Source: an uncultured Pseudomonadota bacterium
GTDB taxonomy: Bacteria; Myxococcota_A; UBA796; CAJQPC01
Direction: 5' to 3'
NCBI GenBank assembly: GCA_913060515.1
Contig: CAJXRZ010000018.1
Coordinates: 1-64,000 of the forward strand
Length of the DNA stretch: 64,000 nucleotides
Under the pieces are notes generated by a model, which was not told the origin of the DNA, searched no databases, and saw only the letters and a program-made list of their open reading frames with translations. Shown in pieces: positions 7,672 to 16,278 of the stretch. The stretch's first letter is position 1; each line of letters begins with the position of its first letter. The translations under genes and the position numbers were made by a program.

Positions 7672-9375
7672 TTAGGCCTTGGGCAGCTCAATCCAGAAGC
7701 AGGCGCCGCCGAGCTCCTCGGAGTCCTGCAGCCCCAGGGTTCCGTTCATCGCACGCACCATGTGCTTGACGATGGACAGCCCCAGTCCGGTTCCGCCGAC
7801 CTCACGGCTGCGGCCCTTGTCGACGCGGTAGAAGCGCTCAAAGACCCGGTCGTGGTGCTCGGGGGCGATGCCCGGACCGGAGTCGTGTACTTCGATGCGA
7901 ACGGTGCGCTCGCCCACGGTGGCCTTGAGGCTCACCTGGCCTGGAGCTGGGGTGTACTTCAAGCCGTTCGTGATCAGGTTGCTGAGCACCGTCTGCAGGG
8001 CCTTGGGGTCCGCAAAGAGCTTCAGATCGGGTGGCACCAGCGAGGTCTCCATGGCCACGCCACGGTCCTCGGAGAGCTGCTCCATGGGCTCCTGAATGGC
8101 GGCCAGGGTGTTGGCCAAGGTCAGGGCTTCCAGGCGCACAGGCATCTTGCCAGCCTCGATGCGGCTGATCTCGAGTAGGTCGGTGATCAGGTTGCCCAAG
8201 CGCTTGGCGCTGCGCAGGGTGGCGCCGACCAACATGCGGGTAGGCTCAGGGCCATCGTCGATGGCCTCGTCCAGCAAGGTCTCGGCGTTGGCCCGAATGA
8301 TGGCCACGGGCGTGCGAAGCTCGTGGCTGACGTTGCCCACAAAGTCTCGGCGCATGCTCTCCAAGCGGCGCAGGCGGGTCACATCTTGGAAGAGCAGCAC
8401 CGTGCCGGTCGTGGCCCGGGTGGCTTGAAGCTGCACCACAGTGGCGCCGGGGAGCTCCAGCTCGATGACCTCGGTCTCGTCGTCGTCCCGATCGTCTTCA
8501 TCGTCCAGCAGATCGCGCACCTCGGGCAGCGGGAGGGCGGTGAGCAGCGGGGTCCCAATGCTCTCTTCTCCCAAACGCAGCAGGCGCTGGGCGGCTGAGT
8601 TGACCAAGGCGATCTTGCGGTCTTGGTTCACAGCGACCACGGCGACGTCCAGGCTCTCGAGCACCGCTTGGAAGCGGTCTCGCTCCTGAGCCAGCGAGCG
8701 CACGGCGTTCTCCAAAGCCTCGGCGGCGTTCTGACCCGGCCTGGGCGCGGACTTGATGGTCTCCGCGTGGGTGCGAATCAGGATTTGCTCCACGACGCTG
8801 CCGGCCTGCCAGCTGGCGATGCCGGACATGAGCAGGGCCATGGCCAAGCCGCTCAAACCGGTGAGGAAGAGGGTGCGGCGCTGTTTGGAGAGGGCGCCTT
8901 CGATTTGGGTCAGGGGCGCTGAGCTGCGGACCACCCAAGTCTGTCCGCCTCGAGGAGCAGGGATGGCCAGGTAGCGCATCTCCTGGTGCAGGGTGGCGCT
9001 GAAGCGGCTGGAGTGGCCGATCTGCCCTGCCATGGCCCGCTGGATCTCGGGGCGGCTCTGGTGTTGCTCCAAGGCGGCCAGCTCGGCGACGTTCAGCTCG
9101 GAGTCTCCCTTCACCCAGCCTTGGGGATCCACGATGCTCACGCGGGTGTGGGAGGCGGCTGCGACCCGGTCGGTGAGGGCGTCCAAGTCGGCGTCGGAGC
9201 TGGCCTCGAGCAGCACACGGACCACCTGGGCGTGTTCCAGCAAGCGGGTGTCCTCGCGCTCCAGCAGCTCGTTCTGGAGGCTGCGGTCCAGGAAGAAGCC
9301 CCAGCCCGTTCCCAAGCCTACGAGCAGCAGGACGGAGAGCAGAAAGAGGCGGAGCGAGAGAGAGGTGCGGCTCAA
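7672..9375 (-). CDS. Sensor histidine kinase, PhoR-like
   Basis: The 567-residue kinase has a first membrane helix at about 8-28, an extracytoplasmic sensor region of about 140 residues, a second helix at 170-190, a PAS-like region (ERDRFQAVLESLDVAVVAVN onward), an acidic insert (DDEDDRDDDE) inside it, then HisKA with SHELRTP (His351) and an HATPase domain with NLITNGLKYT, DSGPGI, FERFYR and GGTGLGLS. All catalytic boxes are present. It overlaps the response regulator gene by four bases, so the two are translationally coupled. The PhoR/PhoB-like architecture suggests phosphate or envelope sensing, but no pho genes are near, so the stimulus is unknown. Confidence 0.93.
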   Translation of the reverse strand: MSRTSLSLRLFLLSVLLLVGLGTGWGFFLDRSLQNELLEREDTRLLEHAQVVRVLLEASSDADLDALTDRVAAASHTRVSIVDPQGWVKGDSELNVAELAALEQHQSRPEIQRAMAGQIGHSSRFSATLHQEMRYLAIPAPRGGQTWVVRSSAPLTQIEGALSKQRRTLFLTGLSGLAMALLMSGIASWQAGSVVEQILIRTHAETIKSAPRPGQNAAEALENAVRSLAQERDRFQAVLESLDVAVVAVNQDRKIALVNSAAQRLLRLGEESIGTPLLTALPLPEVRDLLDDEDDRDDDETEVIELELPGATVVQLQATRATTGTVLLFQDVTRLRRLESMRRDFVGNVSHELRTPVAIIRANAETLLDEAIDDGPEPTRMLVGATLRSAKRLGNLITDLLEISRIEAGKMPVRLEALTLANTLAAIQEPMEQLSEDRGVAMETSLVPPDLKLFADPKALQTVLSNLITNGLKYTPAPGQVSLKATVGERTVRIEVHDSGPGIAPEHHDRVFERFYRVDKGRSREVGGTGLGLSIVKHMVRAMNGTLGLQDSEELGGACFWIELPKA

Positions 9376-10097
9376 GGAGTGGCCTTCTGGCCCGGTGGCT
9401 GCCTTCGGAAGCGGTAGCCAACGCCTCGTAGGGTCTCGATAAACACCCCTGCTACGCCGATTTTGGCTCGAAGTCGCTTGACGTGTGTGTCCACGGTGCG
9501 GCTGGAGACGCCTTCGCGGTATCCCCAGACTTGGGCGAGCAGCTCATCTCGGGTCTGAACCTGGCCTTTGTTGTTCACAAAGTGCAGCAGCAGGTTGAAC
9601 TCGATCATGGTCAGGACGACCTCTTCCCCCTCGATCCAGACCTGACGGCCGGCCTCGTCCATCTTGATGGGTCCGAACGCGCGCGAGGTCGGCTTCCCCG
9701 GGCTGGCCTTGCGGCCCTTGGAGCGCCGGAGGATGGCTCGGATGCGCAGCAGCAGCTCTCGCATCGAGAAGGGCTTGGCCATGTAGTCGTCGGCGCCCAC
9801 TTCGAAGCCGACGACGCGATCGATCTCATCGCCCTTGGCGGTGAGCATGATCACGGGAATGGACCGGGTCTCCTTCTCCGCTCGAAGCTGTCTGCAGACC
9901 TCGGTTCCGGGGAGATCCGGCAGCATGAGATCCAGCAGGATCAGGTCCGGGCGCTCGGGACCTTGGGCCAGGTCCAAGCCTCCTTGACCCGTGAGTGAAG
10001 CGCTGACCTGGTAGCCCTCCTTCTCCAAGCGATAGCGGAGGGTTTGGACCAGGTCGGACTCGTCTTCAACCAAGAGGATGTGTGGGCTCATGCTCAA
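9372..10097 (-). CDS. OmpR/PhoB-family response regulator
   Basis: The receiver domain (about 5-120) has the acidic pair E11/D12, phosphoacceptor Asp56 in LILLDLMLP, Thr86 and Lys108 in YMAKPF. A linker leads to a winged-helix DNA-binding domain (about 145-235) with LTMIEFNLL, RTVDTHVKRLRAKI and the closing RGVGYRF. It is the cognate regulator of the overlapping histidine kinase. The upstream gene on the same strand stops 75 bases before it, so a separate promoter is possible. Confidence 0.95.
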   Translation of the reverse strand: MSMSPHILLVEDESDLVQTLRYRLEKEGYQVSASLTGQGGLDLAQGPERPDLILLDLMLPDLPGTEVCRQLRAEKETRSIPVIMLTAKGDEIDRVVGFEVGADDYMAKPFSMRELLLRIRAILRRSKGRKASPGKPTSRAFGPIKMDEAGRQVWIEGEEVVLTMIEFNLLLHFVNNKGQVQTRDELLAQVWGYREGVSSRTVDTHVKRLRAKIGVAGVFIETLRGVGYRFRRQPPGQKATP

Positions 10098-10172
10098 GGG
10101 CTAACCCCGCTGCTCGCGTTTCGAGCGTGGAGTCAGCCTGTGTGGCGCGGCCTGTCGCCCAAACGTTTCGCT

Positions 10173-11201
10173 CTAGAAACTCGGCGTGACCGTCGTGACG
10201 CGCACAGGCAGAGTCTCGCCGCGCGGTCCTTGGGCGCCCTCGCGTCCTGCGCGTCCGTCGATGCCATCGTCTCCGCTGGGGGCGCCGTAGCCACCATCTC
10301 CACCCGCGCCTCCCTTGCCCGCCTGTCCGCCTGCTCCGCCTTCTGCCCGAAGCGTGATCGAGGAGGACCAGGCCTCGGCGTTGGGGTCGACGATGAGCTC
10401 TGCGCTGCCGCCTTGGCCGCCGTCTCCGCCGTCTCCGCCCTCGCCACCCTCGCCACCGTCCCCGCCAGGACCATCCTGTTTTAGGCCGTCTCCGCCGTCC
10501 CCTCCATCGCCACCTTGGCCGCCCGCTTGGCCCCAACCTCCGTTGCCGCCGCTGACATCCATCAGGAGCGTCGAGGCCCCCGGGGCCATCAGGTAGATCC
10601 ATCTCTCCGGGGAGTTCGCCAAGGTGACCTGAGCCTCGAGCAGCCCCTCAGCGTTGGTGGACTTCACCAGGCTGACCGTGGCTTGGGGGCCCATGTTGCC
10701 GTGTCCGCCGTGGGCCCCTGCGCCGCCGGCTTGCCCTCGGTTTCCGGGCTCTCCCCGATCCCCTCCGTCCTCGCCAACCAGGCCGTCTTCGCCATCCCTA
10801 GAAGCGCTCTGGCCCGCAGCGCCGTCGTAGCCGCGCAGGTCCACGACGTAGTCGCAGTCGTAGCGCGCGACCACTTGGCCCTCCCAGATCACCTCGGGCC
10901 GGTCTGCCAGCCACACCTTGAGGGAGAGCGGGCGCTGCCAAGTCAGCTTGGGATCCAGGGGCATGCTGACTGAGCCCGCCATGGGCTGGCCGTCCAGCCG
11001 CATCTCCAGGTGCTTCCAGTTCAAGTGCGCCCGGCCGCTCGCTGTGGTGCTCTTTCGTTTGCCATTGCGCATCTTGACGTTGACCTTGAGCGGCAAGACC
11101 TCGCCGGGACACAGAGCAATCACCCCCTCCTCCGAGGGCACATTGAGGCGCTTGACCTTGTTGCTGTTCAGGCAAGCCAGAAGGGAAAGAATCAGGATCA
11201 T
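10173..11201 (-). CDS. Glycine-repeat (collagen-like) lipoprotein
   Basis: Starting at ATG 11201 gives MILILSLLAC, a lipoprotein signal with cysteine 10. Residues 30-130 form a beta-rich domain. From about 135 two blocks of Gly-X-X or Gly-Gly-X triplets appear: one with GQSASRDGEDGLVGEDG and one with repeated GGDGGDGG and GGEGGEGG, separated by a globular segment (about 175-225). Asp- and Glu-rich glycine triplets could form collagen-like or polyglycine II helices and bind calcium. The start overlaps the stop of the upstream 70-residue gene by four bases (ATGA). The role is probably structural on the cell surface; this is inference. Confidence 0.7.
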   Translation of the reverse strand: MILILSLLACLNSNKVKRLNVPSEEGVIALCPGEVLPLKVNVKMRNGKRKSTTASGRAHLNWKHLEMRLDGQPMAGSVSMPLDPKLTWQRPLSLKVWLADRPEVIWEGQVVARYDCDYVVDLRGYDGAAGQSASRDGEDGLVGEDGGDRGEPGNRGQAGGAGAHGGHGNMGPQATVSLVKSTNAEGLLEAQVTLANSPERWIYLMAPGASTLLMDVSGGNGGWGQAGGQGGDGGDGGDGLKQDGPGGDGGEGGEGGDGGDGGQGGSAELIVDPNAEAWSSSITLRAEGGAGGQAGKGGAGGDGGYGAPSGDDGIDGRAGREGAQGPRGETLPVRVTTVTPSF

Positions 11202-11410
11202 GCACGCTTCTCGGCCAAGTACTGTTGTCGTCGGCGCCAACCCCGGCGCATCTCATGGCTCACCCCCACCACGCACAAGACGTGGTGCAAGCCCATCCAA
11301 AACCAGCCCCGCAGCCCCAGCTGACCGCCGATGAGCACCGTCATGGACACCGCGACGGTGGCCCAGACAATCGCGACGATGACTCCGCCGTCAAGGCGCC
11401 GTGCGGCCAT
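11198..11410 (-). CDS. Small membrane protein, 70 aa
   Basis: The small protein has one or two hydrophobic helices (VIVAIVWATVAVSMTVLIGG and a shorter WFWMGLHHVLCVVGV) and a basic tail (RRGWRRRQQYLAEKR). It overlaps the FG-GAP lipoprotein gene upstream by about 20 bases and the glycine-repeat lipoprotein gene downstream by four. The coupled arrangement is the main support for it being a real gene. No function is assigned. Confidence 0.6.
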   Translation of the reverse strand: MAARRLDGGVIVAIVWATVAVSMTVLIGGQLGLRGWFWMGLHHVLCVVGVSHEMRRGWRRRQQYLAEKRA

Positions 11411-12764
11411 AGAGCTGGTTCCCGATGTCCTTGTCCCAGTTGCTGACCGCTAGGTCGCGGTCGGTGGGCAGCAACACTCTCGCACGTAGGGGGCCGGGGC
11501 CAGAGAGATAGCCTCGGTGAGCGGTGCCGCCCGCCACCTCCACAATGCGGCCTCGGGGCACAAGGACCAAGCCTTCGCCCTCGACGATAATCTCCGTAGA
11601 ATCCGAGTTGTCCGTGTCCTCGAATGCCAGTGATTCGATCACGGAGCTGCCCTTGGAGAGCCACTGGGGCGTGGCGCTCCAGAGGCCTTCGCCTTGGCCC
11701 GGGTAGATGCGCACTTGGGCCCCCAGCCCGCCCTCTGGGCCCCATGAGCCAGCGACCAAGTCCAGGTGTCCGTCTCCGTCTACATCTTCAATGGCCACCG
11801 CAGACTGGTACTGGGGTGCATCCTCGCTCTCCCAGCAGCGCTCCAGGGTGGGCCCACAGTACAGGCTCACCGTGCCGGCGCCGCCGAGCTGCAGGTTGTC
11901 TGAGATCACCAGATCCACGGCGCCATCTTGGTTCACATCGCCAAAGTCGATGGTGTTGCCCTCGTGGCGGGTGGCGTCCCCTTCGGCGTGCCAGCCAGGG
12001 AGGGCCTCCAGGCCATCGGGACCGTTTAGGTAGGCGCAGTGGGGCTCTCCGATCCGAGCAAAGACCAGGTCCAAGTAGCCGTTGTCGTCTACGTCAACCC
12101 AGGCGGCGTCCAAGCTGTGGTCTGCTGGGCTGGTCCAAACTGGGGCCTCCCCAAAGTCGCCGGTGCCGTCGTTGTCGAAGACCAGGTTGGGCTGGGGGTC
12201 GTTGTAGTAGGGCTCCCCCGTCGCCAGGGCCAAGTCCAAGTCCCCGTCCAGATCCCAGTCTCCCAGGGCCGGTGAGAAGCTGTAGACCAGGCCCTCGAAC
12301 TGCCACGTGGGCAGTCCAGGCAGGGTGCCCTCTTGGCTGATGTAGACCTCGACGCCGCCGGGCTCTTCAAAGCCTTGGTCGCCCAAGAGGCGGCTTGCGA
12401 CCACGTCCAGCCAGCCATCGCCGTTCAGATCCGCCACCTCCAAGTGCCCGTAGAAGTGCAGCAGGGTGGTGGTGAAGGAGGCGTTCTCTTCGAGCACCCC
12501 CTCCTCGTTGGTGTAGACCGCGATGGGACCGCGGGTGATGTCGTTGCCGTAGGAGACCACCAGATCCGCGTCGCCGTCTCGGTCCAGGTCGGCCCACGCC
12601 AGGCCGGTCGCGACCCCAGACTCTTGGCTCTCCCAGCGCGCCTCGGAATCCAAGCCCAAGGTGAGTGAGGGTGCTAGAGCGGTGTCCTGGGTGTCTGCGC
12701 CTGGATCACGCACGCCGCCCCAAGGGGGAAAGGCGTTGCAAGCTAGGATCAAGAGCAGCATCAT
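11391..12764 (-). CDS. FG-GAP/VCBS repeat lipoprotein, 457 aa
   Basis: I choose ATG 12764 because it gives MMLLLILAC, a lipoprotein signal; longer reading is implausible. The mature protein contains at least seven FG-GAP/VCBS-type repeats with calcium-loop motifs such as DLDRDGDADLVV, DLNGDGWLDVVA, DWDLDGDLDLAL, DVDDNGYLDLVF, DVNQDGAVDLVI and DVDGDGHLDLVAG. These build an integrin-alpha-like beta-propeller on the surface, stabilised by calcium. It heads a three-gene set with the small membrane protein and the glycine-repeat lipoprotein. It is divergent from the pseudouridine synthase gene, with the start regions nearly touching. Confidence 0.85.
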   Translation of the reverse strand: MMLLLILACNAFPPWGGVRDPGADTQDTALAPSLTLGLDSEARWESQESGVATGLAWADLDRDGDADLVVSYGNDITRGPIAVYTNEEGVLEENASFTTTLLHFYGHLEVADLNGDGWLDVVASRLLGDQGFEEPGGVEVYISQEGTLPGLPTWQFEGLVYSFSPALGDWDLDGDLDLALATGEPYYNDPQPNLVFDNDGTGDFGEAPVWTSPADHSLDAAWVDVDDNGYLDLVFARIGEPHCAYLNGPDGLEALPGWHAEGDATRHEGNTIDFGDVNQDGAVDLVISDNLQLGGAGTVSLYCGPTLERCWESEDAPQYQSAVAIEDVDGDGHLDLVAGSWGPEGGLGAQVRIYPGQGEGLWSATPQWLSKGSSVIESLAFEDTDNSDSTEIIVEGEGLVLVPRGRIVEVAGGTAHRGYLSGPGPLRARVLLPTDRDLAVSNWDKDIGNQLYGRTAP

Positions 12765-12795
12765 CGAGAAGATATCCAAGGCAAGGTGTGCGCGC

Positions 12796-13746
12796 GTGAG
12801 CGGAAGACCCAAGCTCAAGTTTGTTGTCGGCCCACAGGAGGCTGGCATGAGGGTGGATGTCTTTGTGACGGCCAAGCTCACCGACACCTCACGCTCCAAG
12901 GTGCGTGCTTGGGTGCGGGCCAAGGAGATTCGAAGCGACCTGAGGAGCCTCAAACCCAGCAGCAGCCTGCAAGCAGGAGAGCGCCTGGAGTTGGACCTAC
13001 CCGAGCTGGAGGGTGGCCAGACCCAGATGCCGGCGATCCCGCCCTTGCTGCACCAGGACCAGGACATCGTGGCTTTTGACAAGCCCTCGGGTTTGTTGGC
13101 CCATCCGGTGGGCGGCACCTTCGCGTGGGGGCTGATCAACCTGGCGCGTGAGGCCTTTCCCGGGGAGGATCTGCACCTGCTTCACCGCTTGGACCGGGAG
13201 ACCAGTGGGGTCTCTCTCGTGGCCCGATCCGAGCTGGCGAACGTCGGGGTCAAACAAGCCTTTAAGGAGCGCGAGGTGCTCAAGACCTACCACGCCATCG
13301 TGCGCGGTCGGGTGCCCTGGGACCACCAAGACGTGGACGCCCCCATCGGCTCGGATGACTCGGAGATCCGAATCAAACAAGGGGTGGTCAGCGGCGGCCA
13401 GCCCGCGCGCACCGAGGTCCGCGTTGTGGCCCGTTTTCCAAGGTTGACCCTGGTGAGTTGTCGGCCACACACCGGTCGGACCCATCAGATTCGGGTACAC
13501 CTGCACCACCTGGGCTTCCCGATTCTCGGAGACCGCCTCTACGGCCAAGAGCCCGACGTGTTCCTGGGCCTGCTCAACGGCCTGCCGGTCTCTAGACTGC
13601 GCGTGCGTCTTGGGCACCCCCGCCACTGCCTTCATGCCCGAGCGCTGCATCTGCGGCACCCGCGCAGCGGCGAGGTGCTCTCCATTCGGGCGCCGATGCC
13701 CGCCGACATGGCTCGGGTCTTGGCCCGTGCCCAGGCGGGTCGATGA
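12796..13746 (+). CDS. RluA-family pseudouridine synthase
   Basis: The protein has an N-terminal S4-like domain beginning GMRVDVFVTAKL, a catalytic HRLDRETSG motif (Asp about 133) and the RluA signature PHTGRTHQIRVHLHHLG followed by GDRLYG. Such enzymes convert uridine to pseudouridine in rRNA or tRNA; the target site cannot be told. GTG 12796 keeps the usual segment before the S4 motif (FVVGPQEAGMRVD). ATG 12847 has a perfect AGGAGG five bases upstream and is a serious alternative that would shorten the protein by 17 residues. Its stop overlaps the start of the next membrane-protein gene by four bases. Confidence 0.9.
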   Translation: MSGRPKLKFVVGPQEAGMRVDVFVTAKLTDTSRSKVRAWVRAKEIRSDLRSLKPSSSLQAGERLELDLPELEGGQTQMPAIPPLLHQDQDIVAFDKPSGLLAHPVGGTFAWGLINLAREAFPGEDLHLLHRLDRETSGVSLVARSELANVGVKQAFKEREVLKTYHAIVRGRVPWDHQDVDAPIGSDDSEIRIKQGVVSGGQPARTEVRVVARFPRLTLVSCRPHTGRTHQIRVHLHHLGFPILGDRLYGQEPDVFLGLLNGLPVSRLRVRLGHPRHCLHARALHLRHPRSGEVLSIRAPMPADMARVLARAQAGR

Positions 13747-15374
13747 ACCCCACCCTGAGACGTCGCCTGGAGCTCGCCGCCTTTCTGGTGGTGCCGATCT
13801 TGATGATGGTGAACGGCGGAAGCGAGTCGCTGGGTCGGGCCACGGTGGACAAGTCTGGCCACCTCTGGATGGGCTGGCACGCCTCCCAAGAGGCGCCCTT
13901 CTACACCGAGCTGCTGGCCTTCCCGGATGGCCTGGACCTCATGCCGGTCTTGGGAGGGTGGCTGGACGTGCTTCTGGTGGGCGTTTTCTCCCGCTTCATC
14001 GCCTTGGAGCCAGCCTACAACCTGGTCTTGGCCCTGTACTTTCTGGTGGCGGGTCTCGCTGGATGGGCCCTGGCCCGTGCCCTGGATGCCCCCCGTGGCG
14101 CGCTGATCGCCGGTCTGCTGCTTCAGCTGGACGGCTTTGTGTGGATGCACATGGACGGCGGCCGACCCGAGCAGGTGGGCTTGGGCTTTGTGGCGCTGGC
14201 TGCGGTGGCGCTCTTGGAGCTGCGGCGTCTGCCCCAAGATGCGGCCTGGTGGAAGGCGGCGCTCTTGGGTGTGATGGGGGGATCGGTGCTCTGGGTGAGC
14301 TGGGAGCTCTCGCTGCTCACGGTGCTCTGCACCGCATTGATGCTGCCCTTTGTGCTCAAACGAGGCCATCTTCGCGCTGCTGGAGTCGCTGCGGCCGCCG
14401 CCCTGGCGGTGCACGGACCCTGGGTGCTCTTCTTCCTGCTGCGCACCTCCGCGGTGCGAGAGATCGACGAGGGCCACTTCTCTCTGGAGGTCGCTGAGCG
14501 GGCCAGCGTTGGCTTGTTGAGCTGGCTGGGGCCAGGACCTCGCCCAACCTGGGCTGCTCTGCTCTGCCTAATCGCAGTGCCCTTTGCCACCAAAGACCGG
14601 CGCCTCTGGCTTCCGGCCCTCGCTGGGCTGGCGATGCTGCTCGTCTTTGCCCTTGGGCCTGATCCCGGGTTGTGGTCCTCCAACCTGCCGCCCGGTCAGC
14701 CCAAACCCCCGACCTTCGGGATCCAAGGGCCATTCCTCTGGCTGCAGGATCTACCGGTGCTGGGCTGGTTCCACTGGCCGGACCGGCTCTTGGCCGCCTG
14801 GAGTGTCGCGGCGGCCGCAGCCGCCGGAGTGGTCGTGCAGCGTCTCCCAGGGCGCTGGGCCTGGGGACTGGGTCTGGGCCTGGTGCTCTTTGCAGCCGGA
14901 GAGCAGTCTCAGCAGCTTCCGGTGACCTCGCAGTCGGTGCAGTCCAAGCCGGAGCTGGTGGCGCTGGGTCAGATGGCCTCGGGCGCGGTCTTGGATCTCC
15001 CGATGCAACCTGCGCCAGAGCATCATCTGCACTACCAAATGATGCAGCTGACCCACGGTCGTCCCATCCTCTTCAACATGGTCCTGGACCACCTCAGCGA
15101 CGGGGGCGTGAAGGCGATGGTTCAGCGGGATCCGGTGCTCAGGTGGTTCTCCTCCCTGATGGATCGGCGGCCACCTACGAGCCCTGAGTGGGGGCGCCCT
15201 GAGCTGGAAGCGCTCCAGGCGCAGGGCTTTGGAGTGGTCGCGCTGCACCGCCGTGGATGGCCGCAGGAAAAGTGGCAGGCCGGTCGAGCCGCGCTTCAGG
15301 GAGTCTTGGGGCCCGCTCGGGTACGGGGCGAGCAGTCCTACATGGCTTGGGAGCTGCCGCAAGCTCAGGACTGA
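13743..15374 (+). CDS. Polytopic membrane protein, GT-C-like, 543 aa
   Basis: About ten to twelve hydrophobic segments fill residues 10-400, with loops carrying acidic and aromatic residues near the first outer loop (GHLWMGWHASQEAPFYTE). A C-terminal soluble part (about 400-543) includes LDLPMQPAPEHHLHYQMMQL and HGRPILFNMV. This is the layout of GT-C lipid-linked sugar glycosyltransferases (YfhO- or PMT-like proteins, whose C-terminal region has a similar LPxx..E..hhYQMMQxTHGRP pattern). The match to that pattern is good, the substrate unknown. It is coupled by ATGA overlap to the pseudouridine synthase. Confidence 0.65.
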   Translation: MNPTLRRRLELAAFLVVPILMMVNGGSESLGRATVDKSGHLWMGWHASQEAPFYTELLAFPDGLDLMPVLGGWLDVLLVGVFSRFIALEPAYNLVLALYFLVAGLAGWALARALDAPRGALIAGLLLQLDGFVWMHMDGGRPEQVGLGFVALAAVALLELRRLPQDAAWWKAALLGVMGGSVLWVSWELSLLTVLCTALMLPFVLKRGHLRAAGVAAAAALAVHGPWVLFFLLRTSAVREIDEGHFSLEVAERASVGLLSWLGPGPRPTWAALLCLIAVPFATKDRRLWLPALAGLAMLLVFALGPDPGLWSSNLPPGQPKPPTFGIQGPFLWLQDLPVLGWFHWPDRLLAAWSVAAAAAAGVVVQRLPGRWAWGLGLGLVLFAAGEQSQQLPVTSQSVQSKPELVALGQMASGAVLDLPMQPAPEHHLHYQMMQLTHGRPILFNMVLDHLSDGGVKAMVQRDPVLRWFSSLMDRRPPTSPEWGRPELEALQAQGFGVVALHRRGWPQEKWQAGRAALQGVLGPARVRGEQSYMAWELPQAQD

Positions 15375-15562
15375 CCAGCGTTCATTTGCTCCGGGGGATC
15401 TCAAATCTGGCGATAATAGGGGTGTTCACGTATCATCCCGGGGATGGCGTCGCGGTGGCCATCGGCGGGCAGCGTTCCGATGTGTAAGGCCGAGAGAGAG
15501 TCCGTTCTCTCGTCTGCCGTGTTCACCTTGGGGCGTCTGAAACTGGGACCCTCTGGAGAAAC
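15375..15562 (+). promoter_or_regulatory. 188-base leader of the sulfotransferase-like gene
   Basis: It holds a GATAAT hexamer at about 15409-15414 that could serve as a -10 box, without a convincing -35 box at ideal spacing, and a hairpin at 15495-15511 (GAGAGA, short loop, TCTCTC) in the likely untranslated leader. GGAG precedes the start codon by five bases. Weak evidence only. Confidence 0.3.
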
Positions 15563-16219
15563 ATGCTGGTCATCACTGGAACGCGCCACTCAGGGACGCT
15601 GTTTCTTAGCTCCACCCTTCAAACCGCCGGAATGATCGCCCTGTCTCGCAAGCGTGTGCTGGCGGGCGGGCGCCCCCCACCGGGTGGGATGGTGGCCATG
15701 CCCATCCCTCAGTTGGGAGAGGTTGGAGAGCGTTGTGAGCGTGTGATCGCCTTGATCCGTCCTTGGCGTGCCTGGGCCGCGCTGATGAGCGAAGAGGAGC
15801 CCGATCCCAAGCTTCCCCATGAGGTGCGTTGGTGGTTCTCCAACTACCAGCTCAGCTGCACTCTGCTGCGTGGGAAGCCGCGCTTCATGATGCTCAGCCA
15901 CGACAAACTGCTCTCGAGACCAGAGCCCACCATCCGACGGGTGCTGCGCTTTCTGGACCGCGAGGACGCCATGGAGAAGGCCCTGCTGCTGCCGGCCATC
16001 GCTCCGAGCTCGCCCTCCTACCACTGCAAGGCTCTGCAGCGCGATGAGCAGGAGGTCTTGGACGCCTTTTGGCAGGTCGTACACAAGGATCGGCCCATGA
16101 CACGCGGTGTCTTTAGACGCATGAACGTGCTCCAGGGCAGCCTGCGCAGTCGCTATCCCCAGGCAAAAGCCATCGAGCCCATGCGGGATGCGGAGCTGAT
16201 GAGGAAGGTGCTGGCTTAG
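15563..16219 (+). CDS. Sulfotransferase-like P-loop protein
   Basis: The N-terminus LVITGTRHSGTLFLSSTLQ matches the PAPS-binding P-loop of sulfotransferase-family proteins (GxxRSGTTxLxxxL), and FLSHDKLL-like FMMLSHDKLLSRPEPTIRRVLRFL at about 108-132 matches the 3'-phosphate-binding region followed by the helix seen in the family (E-x-L...P...l..i..FL). At 218 residues it is shorter than typical members. The enzyme would transfer sulfate from PAPS to a carbohydrate or small molecule; no partner gene reveals the acceptor. ATG 15563 has GGAG five bases upstream. Confidence 0.7.
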   Translation: MLVITGTRHSGTLFLSSTLQTAGMIALSRKRVLAGGRPPPGGMVAMPIPQLGEVGERCERVIALIRPWRAWAALMSEEEPDPKLPHEVRWWFSNYQLSCTLLRGKPRFMMLSHDKLLSRPEPTIRRVLRFLDREDAMEKALLLPAIAPSSPSYHCKALQRDEQEVLDAFWQVVHKDRPMTRGVFRRMNVLQGSLRSRYPQAKAIEPMRDAELMRKVLA

Positions 16220-16278
16220 GCCGCAAGCAGTGGGCCCCAACCCGGATAGAGAGGGTGTAGCCCTTTGGTGGAGGCCAC

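Noticed and set aside
10173-11201. PE-PGRS-like identity for the glycine-rich protein
   Set aside because: There is no PE domain, and the lipoprotein signal and triplet pattern suggest a different surface protein.
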